A DNA stretch of 20,965 bases from RGIG5675 sp050943435 (GCA_050943435.1 JBMNPE010000022.1:1-20965), one strand, 5' to 3'; shown: positions 7,397 to 19,533, counted from the first letter of the stretch. Numbers and translations are program-made. Notes: generated by a model from the sequence alone, not told the origin.

Positions 7397-9160
7397 TTGC
7401 CGCTTCCGAGCGAATTTCTTGAAGAGATTCTCGAGAGAAACGACATGGCAGAAGTCGCCGGCGGGTACACCAAGCTCCAGAGATCTGGAAAGAGGTACCG
7501 CGGGCTCTGCCCGTTTCACAACGAAAAGACTCCGAGCTTCTTCATCTTCCCCGACACGCGCTCGTTCTACTGCTTCGGGTGCGGTGCCGGAGGGGACGTC
7601 ATCACGTTCATCGAGAAGGCGGAGAACCTGACATACATCGAAGCGGTCAGATTCCTTGCACAGCGCGCGGGCATGGAGATGCCCGAGGACACGGACAATA
7701 AAGTAGGCAGGCTGAGAACCAGGATCCTCGCCGCAAACAGGGAGGCTGCAAGGTTCTTCTACGCGATGCTCAACACCGACAGCGGAAGAGAGGCCAGGGG
7801 ATACCTCAGGAGAAGGGGCCTCAGGGATTCCACCATAACAAGATTCGGCATCGGATATTCCCCGGATTCCTGGGATTTGCTCAGGAATGCGCTAAGGGAC
7901 AAGGGATTCACGGACGACGAGATGATCGCAGCGGGACTGTGCAAGAGGAGCTCCAAGGGGAGTGTGTACGATTTTTTCAGGAACAGGGTCATGTTTCCGG
8001 TGATAGACCTTTCCGGAAATGTCGTGGCCTTTTCAGGAAGGCGCCTCAGGGAAGAGGACAGCCCGAGAAAATACGTCAACACGGGGGATACGCTTGTTTT
8101 CAAAAAGAGCAGGATACTGTTTGCGATGAACCTCGCGAAGAACTCCATTTCAAAGAACAGGGAGATAATCCTCGCGGAAGGCCAGATGGACGCGATTTCG
8201 ATGCACCAGGCCGGGTTCGACAATGCCGTCGCGGCTCTCGGGACTGCTCTCACGGATGAACACATAAAGATCATGGCCAACTACGCGGACTCCGTGGTGC
8301 TTGCATACGACTCGGACGACGCGGGGAGAAAGGCCACGGCTAGGGCAATCTCGATGTTCCGGGCCTCAAACATCTCGGTAAAGGTGCTCGAGATCCCCGG
8401 CGCAAAGGATGCCGACGAATACATAAAGAAATACGGAGCCGACAGCTTCAGGCAGCTCATAGAGAGGAGCAGCGCCTCCACGGAGTATGAGCTCAGGAGG
8501 GCGGCTGCGAAGTACGACCTCGACACAGACGACGGAAAGGTGAGATACCTGAGGGAGGCCACGGACATCCTGTCGAGAACCTACTCCCCCACGGAGAGGG
8601 ACATCTACGCAGGAAGGCTGTCCGAACAGCTCGGAGTGTCCAAGGACGCCATACTGAGCCAGATCGGCGGAAACGCGAAGAGGCGCGAAAGGGCCGAGAA
8701 CAGGCGCCGGGAGAGGGAAATGTCCAATGTCACCGGGCAGTACGGCATTAAAAGCGGTGAGAGGAACGAGATAGGCCGGATTGTTGCCGAGAGGAGGCTT
8801 GTGGCCCTCATATTCAAAAACCCGGACAAGCTCGGGAGGGCCAGGGAAAAGCTCGGCGGCGCAGAGATCGCCGACCCGGTCATGAAGAAGATATTCGCCG
8901 CCATGGCGGAGAAGATAGACAAAGGCGGGTTCTCGGGGTTTTCATCCCTTGGGGAGGAACTCAGCGAGGAGGAGATGTCCGCTCTTGCGAGAGCGGTCGC
9001 CGACGCGGATTCATTCAATTTTGCCTCAGACGACGTCGACTACCTGTGCGAAAAGATCAGGCAGGCAGACGAGAAGCCCGGAAAGGACGAAATAGGCGAG
9101 ATGGATCCCGAAAACATCAAGAACATGATTGAAAAAAACAGCGGAGGTATCTATGGCTGA
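7397..9160 (+). CDS. dnaG: DNA primase
   Basis: Makes RNA primers for the replication fork, working with the DnaB-type helicase. The 587-residue protein has three domains in order. The CHC2 zinc finger has C38, H41, C59 and C62 (CPFH and CFGC). A TOPRIM catalytic core follows, with ILAEGQMD near residue 260 and AYDSDDAGRKA near 303. A less conserved C-terminal helicase-binding part begins after about residue 420. Translation starts at TTG 7397: AAGGAGGA overlaps the dgt stop, GGAGG is 7 nt from the TTG, and the product MPLPSEFLEEILERND aligns with other primases. The last 8 nt overlap the start of rpoD, and the rpoD Shine-Dalgarno lies inside dnaG. This is the dnaG-rpoD core of the macromolecular-synthesis operon without rpsU. 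Confidence 0.97.
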   Translation: MPLPSEFLEEILERNDMAEVAGGYTKLQRSGKRYRGLCPFHNEKTPSFFIFPDTRSFYCFGCGAGGDVITFIEKAENLTYIEAVRFLAQRAGMEMPEDTDNKVGRLRTRILAANREAARFFYAMLNTDSGREARGYLRRRGLRDSTITRFGIGYSPDSWDLLRNALRDKGFTDDEMIAAGLCKRSSKGSVYDFFRNRVMFPVIDLSGNVVAFSGRRLREEDSPRKYVNTGDTLVFKKSRILFAMNLAKNSISKNREIILAEGQMDAISMHQAGFDNAVAALGTALTDEHIKIMANYADSVVLAYDSDDAGRKATARAISMFRASNISVKVLEIPGAKDADEYIKKYGADSFRQLIERSSASTEYELRRAAAKYDLDTDDGKVRYLREATDILSRTYSPTERDIYAGRLSEQLGVSKDAILSQIGGNAKRRERAENRRREREMSNVTGQYGIKSGERNEIGRIVAERRLVALIFKNPDKLGRAREKLGGAEIADPVMKKIFAAMAEKIDKGGFSGFSSLGEELSEEEMSALARAVADADSFNFASDDVDYLCEKIRQADEKPGKDEIGEMDPENIKNMIEKNSGGIYG

Positions 9161-10253
9161 CAAAGAAAATGCAATCAAAATGCTCGTGGAGCAGGGGAAG
9201 GCCAAGGGGAGGCTTTCCACAAAGGACATCACGGACGCCACGGACGAGTTCGACCTCGATCCGGACCAGATGGTCAAGCTCTACGAGACCCTCGAGGAGA
9301 ACAATGTGGAGGTCGTCGACGACTTTTCCGATGATTCAGACGAGAAAGCCGACGACGAAGAGGAGGGCGAGATCGAGGATATTGATGAAGCCGAGTCCTC
9401 CGACTCCGATTTCGATTCGGGCGACGGAATCGACGACCCCGTAAAGGTCTACCTCAAGGAAATAGGCAGGGTCAAGCTGCTCACGCAGGAAGAGGAGATC
9501 GAGCTCGCCAAGAGGATGGAAAACAACGACGAGGCCGCAAAGCAGCGCCTCGCGGAGGCAAACCTGAGGCTCGTCGTCAGCATAGCCAAGAGATATGTCG
9601 GCAGGGGCATGCAGTTCCTGGACCTCATCCAGGAGGGCAACCTCGGGTTAATAAAGGCAGTCGAGAAATTCGACTACAAGAAGGGCTTCAAGTTCTCCAC
9701 CTACGCCACGTGGTGGATTAGACAGGCAATAACCAGGGCAATAGCCGACCAGGCGAGGACGATAAGGATTCCTGTGCACATGGTAGAGACCATCAACAAG
9801 GTCAAGAAGGTTTCGAGCCAGCTCCTGCACAAGAACGGCCATGAGCCGACTCCGGAGGAGATAGCCGCGGAGCTCAACATGCCGCCCGACAAGGTGAGGG
9901 AGATACTGAGGGTCGCCCAGGAGCCCGTTTCCCTCGAAACGCCTATAGGCGAAGAGGAGGACAGCCACCTCGGGGACTTCATTCCGGACGAGGAGGCCCC
10001 GATGCCCGCGGAGGCGGCTTCCCAGACCCTTCTGAGGGAGCAGCTCTCGGAGGTCCTGTCTACACTCACCCCGAGGGAGGAGAAGGTGCTAAGGCTGAGG
10101 TTCGGGCTCGAGGACGGGAGGCCGAGGACCCTAGAGGAAGTCGGCCGCGAGTTCAACGTCACAAGGGAGAGAATCCGCCAGATAGAGGCAAAGGCCCTGA
10201 GGAAGCTGAGACACCCGAGCAGGTCCAAGAAGCTCAGGGATTTCCTCTATTGA
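9153..10253 (+). CDS. rpoD: RNA polymerase primary sigma factor (sigma-A/sigma-70)
   Basis: Directs RNA polymerase to housekeeping promoters. The 366-residue length is typical of Firmicute SigA. Region 1.1 (about residues 5-60) is followed by a very acidic linker. Region 1.2 begins at DPVKVYLKEIGRVKLL. The 2.3-2.4 segment contains FSTYATWWIRQAITRAIADQ, which melts and reads the -10. Region 4.2 carries the -35-reading helix-turn-helix (EVGREFNVTRERIRQIEAKA). The ATG at 9153 has GGAGGT upstream and lies inside the end of dnaG (ATGGCTGA overlap), suggesting translational coupling. The frame is open back to a TTG at 9129, which lacks a ribosome site. The TTGACA/TATAAT-like promoters elsewhere in the window fit this factor. 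No terminator separates it from the ACT gene 21 bp downstream. Confidence 0.98.
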   Translation: MADKENAIKMLVEQGKAKGRLSTKDITDATDEFDLDPDQMVKLYETLEENNVEVVDDFSDDSDEKADDEEEGEIEDIDEAESSDSDFDSGDGIDDPVKVYLKEIGRVKLLTQEEEIELAKRMENNDEAAKQRLAEANLRLVVSIAKRYVGRGMQFLDLIQEGNLGLIKAVEKFDYKKGFKFSTYATWWIRQAITRAIADQARTIRIPVHMVETINKVKKVSSQLLHKNGHEPTPEEIAAELNMPPDKVREILRVAQEPVSLETPIGEEEDSHLGDFIPDEEAPMPAEAASQTLLREQLSEVLSTLTPREEKVLRLRFGLEDGRPRTLEEVGREFNVTRERIRQIEAKALRKLRHPSRSKKLRDFLY

Positions 10254-10274
10254 TGAGTGCACAGGTAGGGACCG

Positions 10275-10547
10275 ATGAGAGCTGTAATATCTGCCGTCGG
10301 ACACGACAGGCCTGGAATACTTGCGTTCATAGCCACATACTGCGCCGAGCGCGGCATTAACATCACGGATGTCACCCAGAAGGTGCTGCAGGACCTCTTC
10401 ACGATGATAATGACGGTTGAGATTCCGCAGGAGCTCGAGGCCGGCTTCAGCGACATTGTGAGCGACATAGAGAAAAAAGGCGATGAGCAGGGCGTGAAGA
10501 TCCACCTGATGCACGAGGGGATCTTCAAAGCCATGCACACGGTCTGA
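10275..10547 (+). CDS. ACT-domain protein, UPF0237 family
   Basis: A 90-residue stand-alone ACT domain. MRAVISAVGHDRPGILAFIATYCAERGINITDV carries the DRPGI turn typical of ACT domains, where small ligands such as amino acids bind at the dimer interface. It matches the UPF0237 group (also related to the first ACT domain of GcvR-type regulators). No catalytic or DNA-binding part is present, so a ligand-sensing or partner-regulating role is the reasonable inference; the ligand is unknown. The start ATG has a weak AGGTAGGG upstream. It lies 21 bp after rpoD and 11 bp before the DUF711 gene. The ACT-DUF711 pairing recurs in many bacteria and archaea, so the two products probably act together. Confidence 0.9.
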   Translation: MRAVISAVGHDRPGILAFIATYCAERGINITDVTQKVLQDLFTMIMTVEIPQELEAGFSDIVSDIEKKGDEQGVKIHLMHEGIFKAMHTV

Positions 10548-10558
10548 GGAGCGTGAGG

Positions 10559-11920
10559 ATGGCCCAGCAGGAAGACAAGATCCTCGAAACCATACGGATG
10601 ATAGACGAGGAATGCCTCGATATCCGCACTGTCACAATGGGAATATCGCTGCTAGACTGCATCGACAGCGATATAGAGACCTCATGCAGAAAGGTCTACG
10701 AAAAAATCGTGCGCTGCGCGGGAAAGCTGGCCCCGACCTGCCGGAAGGTCAGCGCCGAATTCGGGATTCCGATAGTCAACTGCCGCGTCAGCGTGACCCC
10801 GATAGCCATCCTGGCTTCGGCTTCCGGCGGGGACCCGGTCAGGTATGCAGAGGCGCTTGACAGGGCCGCCGGAGAAATAGGGGCTGATTTCATAGGCGGA
10901 TATTCCGCGCTTGTGCAGAAAGGCGCAACTCCCGGGGACGAGGCCCTGATAAGGTCCATACCCGAGGCACTTGCGTCCACGAAAGTCGTCTGCTCAAGCG
11001 TCAACGTAGGGTCGACAAAGGCCGGGATAAACATGGACGCCGTGCGGCTCATGGGCAGGATAGTCAAGGAGGCGGCAGACCTTACGGCTGACGACAGCTG
11101 CAGCGGCGCTTCCAAGCTCGTGGTATTCTGCAACGCCGTGGAGGACAATCCTTTCATGGCCGGGGCATTTCACGGGATATCGGAGCCGGACGTCGTCATC
11201 AATACCGGGGTGTCCGGGCCCGGGGCAGTGAGGGTCGCCGTAAAGAAGGCCGGGCCGGAAGCCTCCATGGACGAAATAGCCGAGACAATCAAGAGGACTG
11301 CATTCAAAGTAACGAGGATGGGACAGCTCGTGGGGATCGAAGTTTCAGAAAGGCTGGGAGTGCCGTTCGGCATAGTCGACCTGTCCCTCGCCCCGACCCC
11401 GGCGGAAGGGGACTCAGTGGCAGGCATTCTCGAGGAGATAGGCCTGGAGACGTGCGGCGGTCCGGGAACGACTGCCTGCCTCGCAATGCTGAACGACGCT
11501 GTTAAAAAGGGCGGAGTCATGGCATCGAGCTCTGTAGGCGGACTTTCCGGGGCTTTCATACCGGTTTCGGAAGACAGAGGGATGATAGAGGCCGCGGACA
11601 GAGGAGTTCTCACCATAGAAAAGCTGGAGGTCATGACAGCCGTGTGCTCTGTCGGCCTCGACATGATAATCATCCCCGGGGACACTACCCCGGAGACGAT
11701 TTCCGCGATAATAGCGGACGAGGCCGCCATCGGCATGATCAACAACAAGACAACCGCCTGCAGGCTCATTCCCGCCACGGGAAAGAAGGCAGGCGACAGG
11801 CTCAGCTTCGGAGGGCTCATGGGATACGGTCCTGTCCTGCCCGTCTCCAGGGCAAAACCTGACGTGATGGTTAACCGCGGAGGAAGGATCCCATCGCCCA
11901 TAAACTCCCTGAAAAACTGA
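10559..11920 (+). CDS. DUF711 / UPF0210 family protein (PFL-fold-like)
   Basis: The 453-residue product belongs to the UPF0210/DUF711 family, structurally likened to pyruvate formate-lyase and reductase folds but with no established reaction. Family features seen are an N-terminal segment ETIRMIDEECLDIRTVTMGISLLDC, the VNCRVSVTPIA stretch, the glycine-rich CGGPGTTACLAMLNDAVKKG, and SVGGLSGAFIPVSEDRGM. I see no glycyl-radical RVxGY-type motif, so radical chemistry should not be assumed. ATG 10559 is chosen because GAGGAG lies 7 nt upstream; a GTG at 10553 is in frame but too close to it. It follows the ACT gene by 11 bp and is the last gene before a strong terminator, closing the dgt-dnaG-rpoD run. 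A metabolic enzyme regulated by the ACT partner is the simplest guess. Confidence 0.9.
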   Translation: MAQQEDKILETIRMIDEECLDIRTVTMGISLLDCIDSDIETSCRKVYEKIVRCAGKLAPTCRKVSAEFGIPIVNCRVSVTPIAILASASGGDPVRYAEALDRAAGEIGADFIGGYSALVQKGATPGDEALIRSIPEALASTKVVCSSVNVGSTKAGINMDAVRLMGRIVKEAADLTADDSCSGASKLVVFCNAVEDNPFMAGAFHGISEPDVVINTGVSGPGAVRVAVKKAGPEASMDEIAETIKRTAFKVTRMGQLVGIEVSERLGVPFGIVDLSLAPTPAEGDSVAGILEEIGLETCGGPGTTACLAMLNDAVKKGGVMASSSVGGLSGAFIPVSEDRGMIEAADRGVLTIEKLEVMTAVCSVGLDMIIIPGDTTPETISAIIADEAAIGMINNKTTACRLIPATGKKAGDRLSFGGLMGYGPVLPVSRAKPDVMVNRGGRIPSPINSLKN

Positions 11921-11953
11921 GAATAAAAGCGTACACCCTGACGGGCGTTTCAT

Positions 11954-11984
11954 AAAACGGCACTGGTTTCAGTGCCGTTTTTTT
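11954..11984 (+). terminator. Strong intrinsic terminator after the DUF711 gene
   Basis: AAAACGGCACTG (11954-11965), a GTTT loop and CAGTGCCGTTTT (11970-11981) form a perfect 12-bp stem continued by a run of seven T. This separates the dnaG-rpoD run from rpoBC. Confidence 0.95.
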
Positions 11985-12017
11985 GTGAATGGTGTATGAA
12001 TCGTTTAAAAATTGCTG

Positions 12018-12046
12018 TTGACATTGACGGACAATTGTAATATCCT
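12018..12046 (+). promoter_or_regulatory. Predicted upstream promoter of rpoBC (P1)
   Basis: A perfect -35 TTGACA (12018-12023) is followed after 17 bp by TATCCT (12041-12046, 4 of 6). An A/T-rich stretch lies just upstream (TTTAAAAATTG). An alternative -10, TAATAT at 12038, would give only 14 bp. It lies 34 bp beyond the preceding terminator and 146 bp before rpoB. Confidence 0.6.
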
Positions 12047-12097
12047 TTTTTAGCATGTTCATTATTTTGGGATTGTATGCACCTCACGTGATGGACT

Positions 12098-12138
12098 GCC
12101 CGATTTTCCCGTTAATATGCACAAGCTGACGGGCTTTT
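12098..12138 (+). promoter_or_regulatory. rpoB leader with competing hairpins (possible attenuator)
   Basis: Two upstream arms, GCCCG (12098-12102) and CCCGTTA (12108-12114), can each pair with the same downstream segment TGACGGGC (12127-12134), which is followed by TTTT. The inner hairpin is terminator-like but weak: 7 pairs including one wobble, a 12-nt loop and a short T run. An 8-bp palindrome TCACGTGA (12074-12081) also lies in the leader. The 272-bp gap between 11920 and 12193 otherwise holds only the terminator and the two predicted promoters. Confidence 0.35.
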
Positions 12139-12154
12139 CGGCTGAGATTATAGT
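12126..12154 (+). promoter_or_regulatory. Possible second rpoBC promoter (P2)
   Basis: CTGACG (12126-12131, 4 of 6) and TATAGT (12149-12154, 5 of 6) are separated by 17 bp, 39 bp before the rpoB start. The -35 overlaps the 3' arm of the predicted leader hairpin, so the two readings of this segment compete. Confidence 0.4.
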
Positions 12155-12192
12155 ACAGAAACACGAAACATTTAGAGGAGATTTGTTCAAAC

Positions 12193-15100
12193 ATGCTGAA
12201 TGTTCATCCGGTAAAACTTGGGAAAAACGAACGTCAGGATTTTTCCCACATTCATGAAGTCCTCGAAATGCCGAACCTCATCGAGATCCAGAAGAAATCA
12301 TACAACTGGCTTCTCACGGACGGCATCAAGGAAGTCCTGAGGGACATCGGGACAATCGAGGACTACACCGGCAATCTTGTTCTGGACTTCATAGACTACA
12401 GGCTCGACGAGAAGCCGAAGTACTCTGTGGAGGAGTGCAAGGCGAGGGACGTCACCTACAACGTCCCGCTGAGGGTCAAGGCGCGCCTGCTCAACAAGGA
12501 GACGGGCGAAATCAAGGAGCAGGAGATCTTCATGGGCTCCTTCCCGCTGATGACCGATTCCGGCACATTCGTCATAAACGGCGCAGAGAGGGTCATTGTC
12601 TCCCAGATGGTCCGCTCGCCGGGCTGCTACTACTCCATGGAGAGGGACAAATCGGGCAAGGAGCTGTTCTCCGCCCAGATGATCCCGAACAGAGGCGCAT
12701 GGCTCGAATACGAGATGGATTCCAACAGCGTCATGTACGTGAGGATCGACAAGACCAGGAAGATGCCGGTCACGATATTCCTGAGGGCCCTCGGCATGGG
12801 GACCAACAAGGAAATCCTCAAGATCCTGAATGACGACGAGAAGCTCAAGGCCACCCTTGAAAAGGACCCCACGAGGTCCGAGAAGGAAGGCCTAATAGAG
12901 GTATACAAGAAGCTGCGCCCGGGCGAGCCTCCGACGGTGGAGAGCTCCAGGACCCACCTCAACAACCTGTTCTTCGACCCGAGAAGGTACGACCTCTCGA
13001 GGTTCGGACGTTATAAATACAATAAAAAGCTGTCGCTCATACCGAGAATCACGGGACACAAGCTGGCTGAGAACGTCGTCTCCCCGATAACCGGCGAGAT
13101 CCTCGCAGAGGCCGGGAGCACAGTCAGCAGGGACGATGCCATCAACTTCGTGAAGAACGGCGTCGTAATGGTCACGCTCGACGTCGACGGGAACCCTGTG
13201 AAGGTCCTCTCCAACGGGACTGTCAAAATATCCGACTTCATCGATTTCGACGTCTCTGACTGCGAGATCAATGAGAAGGTATTCCTCAAGCCCCTGCTTG
13301 AAATCCTTGACGAGTGCAAGGACGAGGAGTCCATCAAGGAGCAGCTCAAGGCACGCCATGACGAGCTGATCCCGAAGCACGTGACAAAGGACGACATATT
13401 CGCCTCCATCAACTACCTGGACGGACTGTCCTACGGAATAGGAACCACTGACGACATCGACCACCTCGGCAACAGGAGGGTAAGGTCGGTCGGCGAGCTG
13501 CTCCAGAACCAGTTCAGGATAGGCTTTGCAAGGATGGAGAGGGTCATCCGCGAGAGAATGACGCTCCAGGTCCAGGAGATGGAGAACATCACCCCGCAGG
13601 CGCTGATCAATATAAGGCCTGTCGTTGCGGCAATAAAGGAGTTCTTCGGGTCCTCGCCTCTCTCCCAGTTCATGGACCAGACCAACCCGCTTGCCGAACT
13701 CACGCACAAGAGGCGTCTTTCCTCTCTCGGACCAGGAGGCCTTTCCAGAGACAGGGCCGGATTCGAGGTCAGGGACGTCCATTACAGCCATTACGGCCGC
13801 ATGTGCCCGATAGAGACGCCTGAAGGCGCGAACATCGGACTTATCTCATACCTTGCCACATTCGCAAGGATAAACGAGTACGGGTTTATCGAGGCCCCGT
13901 ACCGCAAGGTCGACAAGGCGACGGGCATAGTGACCGACGAGGTCGTCTACATGACGGCCGACGTCGAGGACGAGTACGTTATAGCGCAGGCCAACGAGCC
14001 GCTTGACGAGGACGGAAGGTTCGTAAGAAAGATAGTCAACATAAGGCTGCGCGACCAGATAAGGTCCGCACCCCGCGAGGAAGTCGACTACATGGACGTC
14101 TCCCCGAAGATGGTCGTGTCAGTCGCAACGGCAATGATTCCTTTCCTCGAGAACGACGACGCAAACCGTGCCCTTATGGGATCCAACATGCAGAGGCAGG
14201 CTGTCCCGCTGCTCACCTCCGAAAACCCGATAGTCGGGACCGGAATGGAATACAAGGCGGCAGTGGACTCCGGAGTCTGCGTGATATGCAAGGAATCCGG
14301 AACGGTAAAGTATGTCTCCGCCGACAAGGTCATAGTCAAGACCGACTCCGGAAGCGAGGACACATACCACATAATCAAGTTCCTGCGCTCCAACCAGGGA
14401 ACCTGCATCAACCAGAGGCCCATAGTAACTGAGGGCCAGAGGGTGGAGAAGGGCGACGTCATCGCCGACGGGCCTGCCACATGCAACGGCGAGATTTCCC
14501 TCGGCAAGAACGTGCTCATAGGGTTCATGACCTGGGAAGGCTACAACTACGAGGACGCCGTGCTCATAAGCGAGAGGCTCGTGAGGGACGACACGTTCAC
14601 TTCAATTCATATAGAGGAATACGAACTCGAGGCAAGGGACACCAAGCTCGGACCCGAGGAGATAACCAGGGACATTCCGAACGTCGGCGAGGACGCCCTC
14701 AAGGACCTCGATGAAAACGGAATAATCCGCATAGGCGCCGAAGTCACCGCCGGCGACATCCTTGTCGGCAAGGTGGCGCCTAAGGGCGAAACCGAGCTCA
14801 CCGCCGAGGAGAGGCTCCTCAGGGCTATATTCGGCGAAAAGGCGAGGGAGACCAGGGACACTTCCCTCAGGGTTCCGCACGGGGAATACGGCATAGTCGT
14901 CGACAGGAAGATATTCACCCCTGACAACTGCGAGGAGCTAAACCCCGGAGTCAACATGGTCGTCCGCGTGTACATCGCGCAGAGGAGAAAGATCTCCGTC
15001 GGCGACAAGATGGCCGGACGCCACGGGAACAAAGGCGTTGTCTCCAGGATTCTTCCCCCGGAGGACATGCCGTTCCTGCCGGACGGAACTCCTCTCGACA

Positions 15101-15921
15101 TAGTGCTCAATCCTCTGGGCGTTCCTTCCAGGATGAACATAGGGCAGGTGCTCGAGGTCCATCTGGGACTCGCGGCAAAGAAGCTCGGCTGGAAGATAAT
15201 GACGCCTGTATTCGACGGCGCAAACGAGCAGGACATCATGGACTGCCTGGAGCTCGCCGGATACGACAAGGACGGCAAGACATGGCTCTATGACGGCAGA
15301 ACGGGCGAGAGATTCGACAACCGCATCACCGTCGGGATAATGTACTACCTCAAGCTCCATCACCTTGTCGACGACAAGATCCACGCCCGCTCCACCGGAC
15401 CGTATTCGCTGGTGACGCAGCAGCCTCTCGGAGGCAAGGCGCAGTTCGGCGGACAGAGATTCGGCGAGATGGAGGTCTGGGCTCTCGAGGCCTACGGCGC
15501 CGCATATACGCTGCAGGAGATCCTCACGGTCAAGTCGGACGACGTGGTCGGAAGGGTCAAGACATACGAGGCCATAGTAAAGGGACAGAACATCCCGCAG
15601 TCCGGTGTTCCTGAGTCATTCAGGGTTCTCATCAAGGAACTCCAGTCGCTCGCCCTCAACATCAGGGTTCTCGACAAGGACGGCCAGGAAATCGAGCTAA
15701 AGCAGGATCTCGACGACGACATCATAGGGCTTTCCCCGATGCAGCAGGAGCCCGAGACCAACACCCCGGATCCGTCGCTTGAGAATTACACGAGCGAGCC
15801 GGATGACTACACATCGGAAGACCCGGTCTTCGTTTCGGCCGATCAGTTCGCAGAGGAGGAAGAGAAGTCGGAAGGCTCAGGTTCCTCCAATGAGGACTCA
15901 AACGGCGGAAGCGATGAATAA
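12193..15921 (+). CDS. rpoB: DNA-directed RNA polymerase beta subunit
   Basis: The beta subunit forms half of the polymerase active cleft and binds rifamycins. The 1242-residue protein is colinear with Clostridia-type RpoB without large lineage insertions. The rifampicin region reads SSPLSQFMDQTNPLAELTHK, then RRLSSLGPGG. D495, H505 and S510 correspond to E. coli D516, H526 and S531 and are wild type. S511 replaces the usual alanine (E. coli A532). GDKMAGRHGNKGVVSRILP and the C-terminal KSDDVVGRVKTYEAIVKGQN are conserved. The last 55 or so residues form an acidic, Ser/Asn-rich tail beyond the usual end. The ATG has GAGGAG 12 nt upstream, slightly far. It forms a unit with rpoC 15 bp downstream. 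rplJL are not upstream, which is unusual. Confidence 0.98.
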   Translation: MLNVHPVKLGKNERQDFSHIHEVLEMPNLIEIQKKSYNWLLTDGIKEVLRDIGTIEDYTGNLVLDFIDYRLDEKPKYSVEECKARDVTYNVPLRVKARLLNKETGEIKEQEIFMGSFPLMTDSGTFVINGAERVIVSQMVRSPGCYYSMERDKSGKELFSAQMIPNRGAWLEYEMDSNSVMYVRIDKTRKMPVTIFLRALGMGTNKEILKILNDDEKLKATLEKDPTRSEKEGLIEVYKKLRPGEPPTVESSRTHLNNLFFDPRRYDLSRFGRYKYNKKLSLIPRITGHKLAENVVSPITGEILAEAGSTVSRDDAINFVKNGVVMVTLDVDGNPVKVLSNGTVKISDFIDFDVSDCEINEKVFLKPLLEILDECKDEESIKEQLKARHDELIPKHVTKDDIFASINYLDGLSYGIGTTDDIDHLGNRRVRSVGELLQNQFRIGFARMERVIRERMTLQVQEMENITPQALINIRPVVAAIKEFFGSSPLSQFMDQTNPLAELTHKRRLSSLGPGGLSRDRAGFEVRDVHYSHYGRMCPIETPEGANIGLISYLATFARINEYGFIEAPYRKVDKATGIVTDEVVYMTADVEDEYVIAQANEPLDEDGRFVRKIVNIRLRDQIRSAPREEVDYMDVSPKMVVSVATAMIPFLENDDANRALMGSNMQRQAVPLLTSENPIVGTGMEYKAAVDSGVCVICKESGTVKYVSADKVIVKTDSGSEDTYHIIKFLRSNQGTCINQRPIVTEGQRVEKGDVIADGPATCNGEISLGKNVLIGFMTWEGYNYEDAVLISERLVRDDTFTSIHIEEYELEARDTKLGPEEITRDIPNVGEDALKDLDENGIIRIGAEVTAGDILVGKVAPKGETELTAEERLLRAIFGEKARETRDTSLRVPHGEYGIVVDRKIFTPDNCEELNPGVNMVVRVYIAQRRKISVGDKMAGRHGNKGVVSRILPPEDMPFLPDGTPLDIVLNPLGVPSRMNIGQVLEVHLGLAAKKLGWKIMTPVFDGANEQDIMDCLELAGYDKDGKTWLYDGRTGERFDNRITVGIMYYLKLHHLVDDKIHARSTGPYSLVTQQPLGGKAQFGGQRFGEMEVWALEAYGAAYTLQEILTVKSDDVVGRVKTYEAIVKGQNIPQSGVPESFRVLIKELQSLALNIRVLDKDGQEIELKQDLDDDIIGLSPMQQEPETNTPDPSLENYTSEPDDYTSEDPVFVSADQFAEEEEKSEGSGSSNEDSNGGSDE

Positions 15922-15936
15922 TAGGAGGACTTTTGT

Positions 15937-19533
<3,597 letters not shown>

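Noticed and set aside
11938..12139. Near-repeat CTGACGGGCGTTTC (11938) and CTGACGGGCTTTTC (12126)
   Set aside because: 13 of 14 bases match, but one copy lies just after a gene and the other in a leader, with no shared context; too short to interpret.
12892..13791. Long antisense open frame (299 codons) within rpoB
   Set aside because: It mirrors rpoB codon structure in GC-rich sequence, has no ribosome site and no recognisable protein, and rpoB is fully conserved on the other strand.
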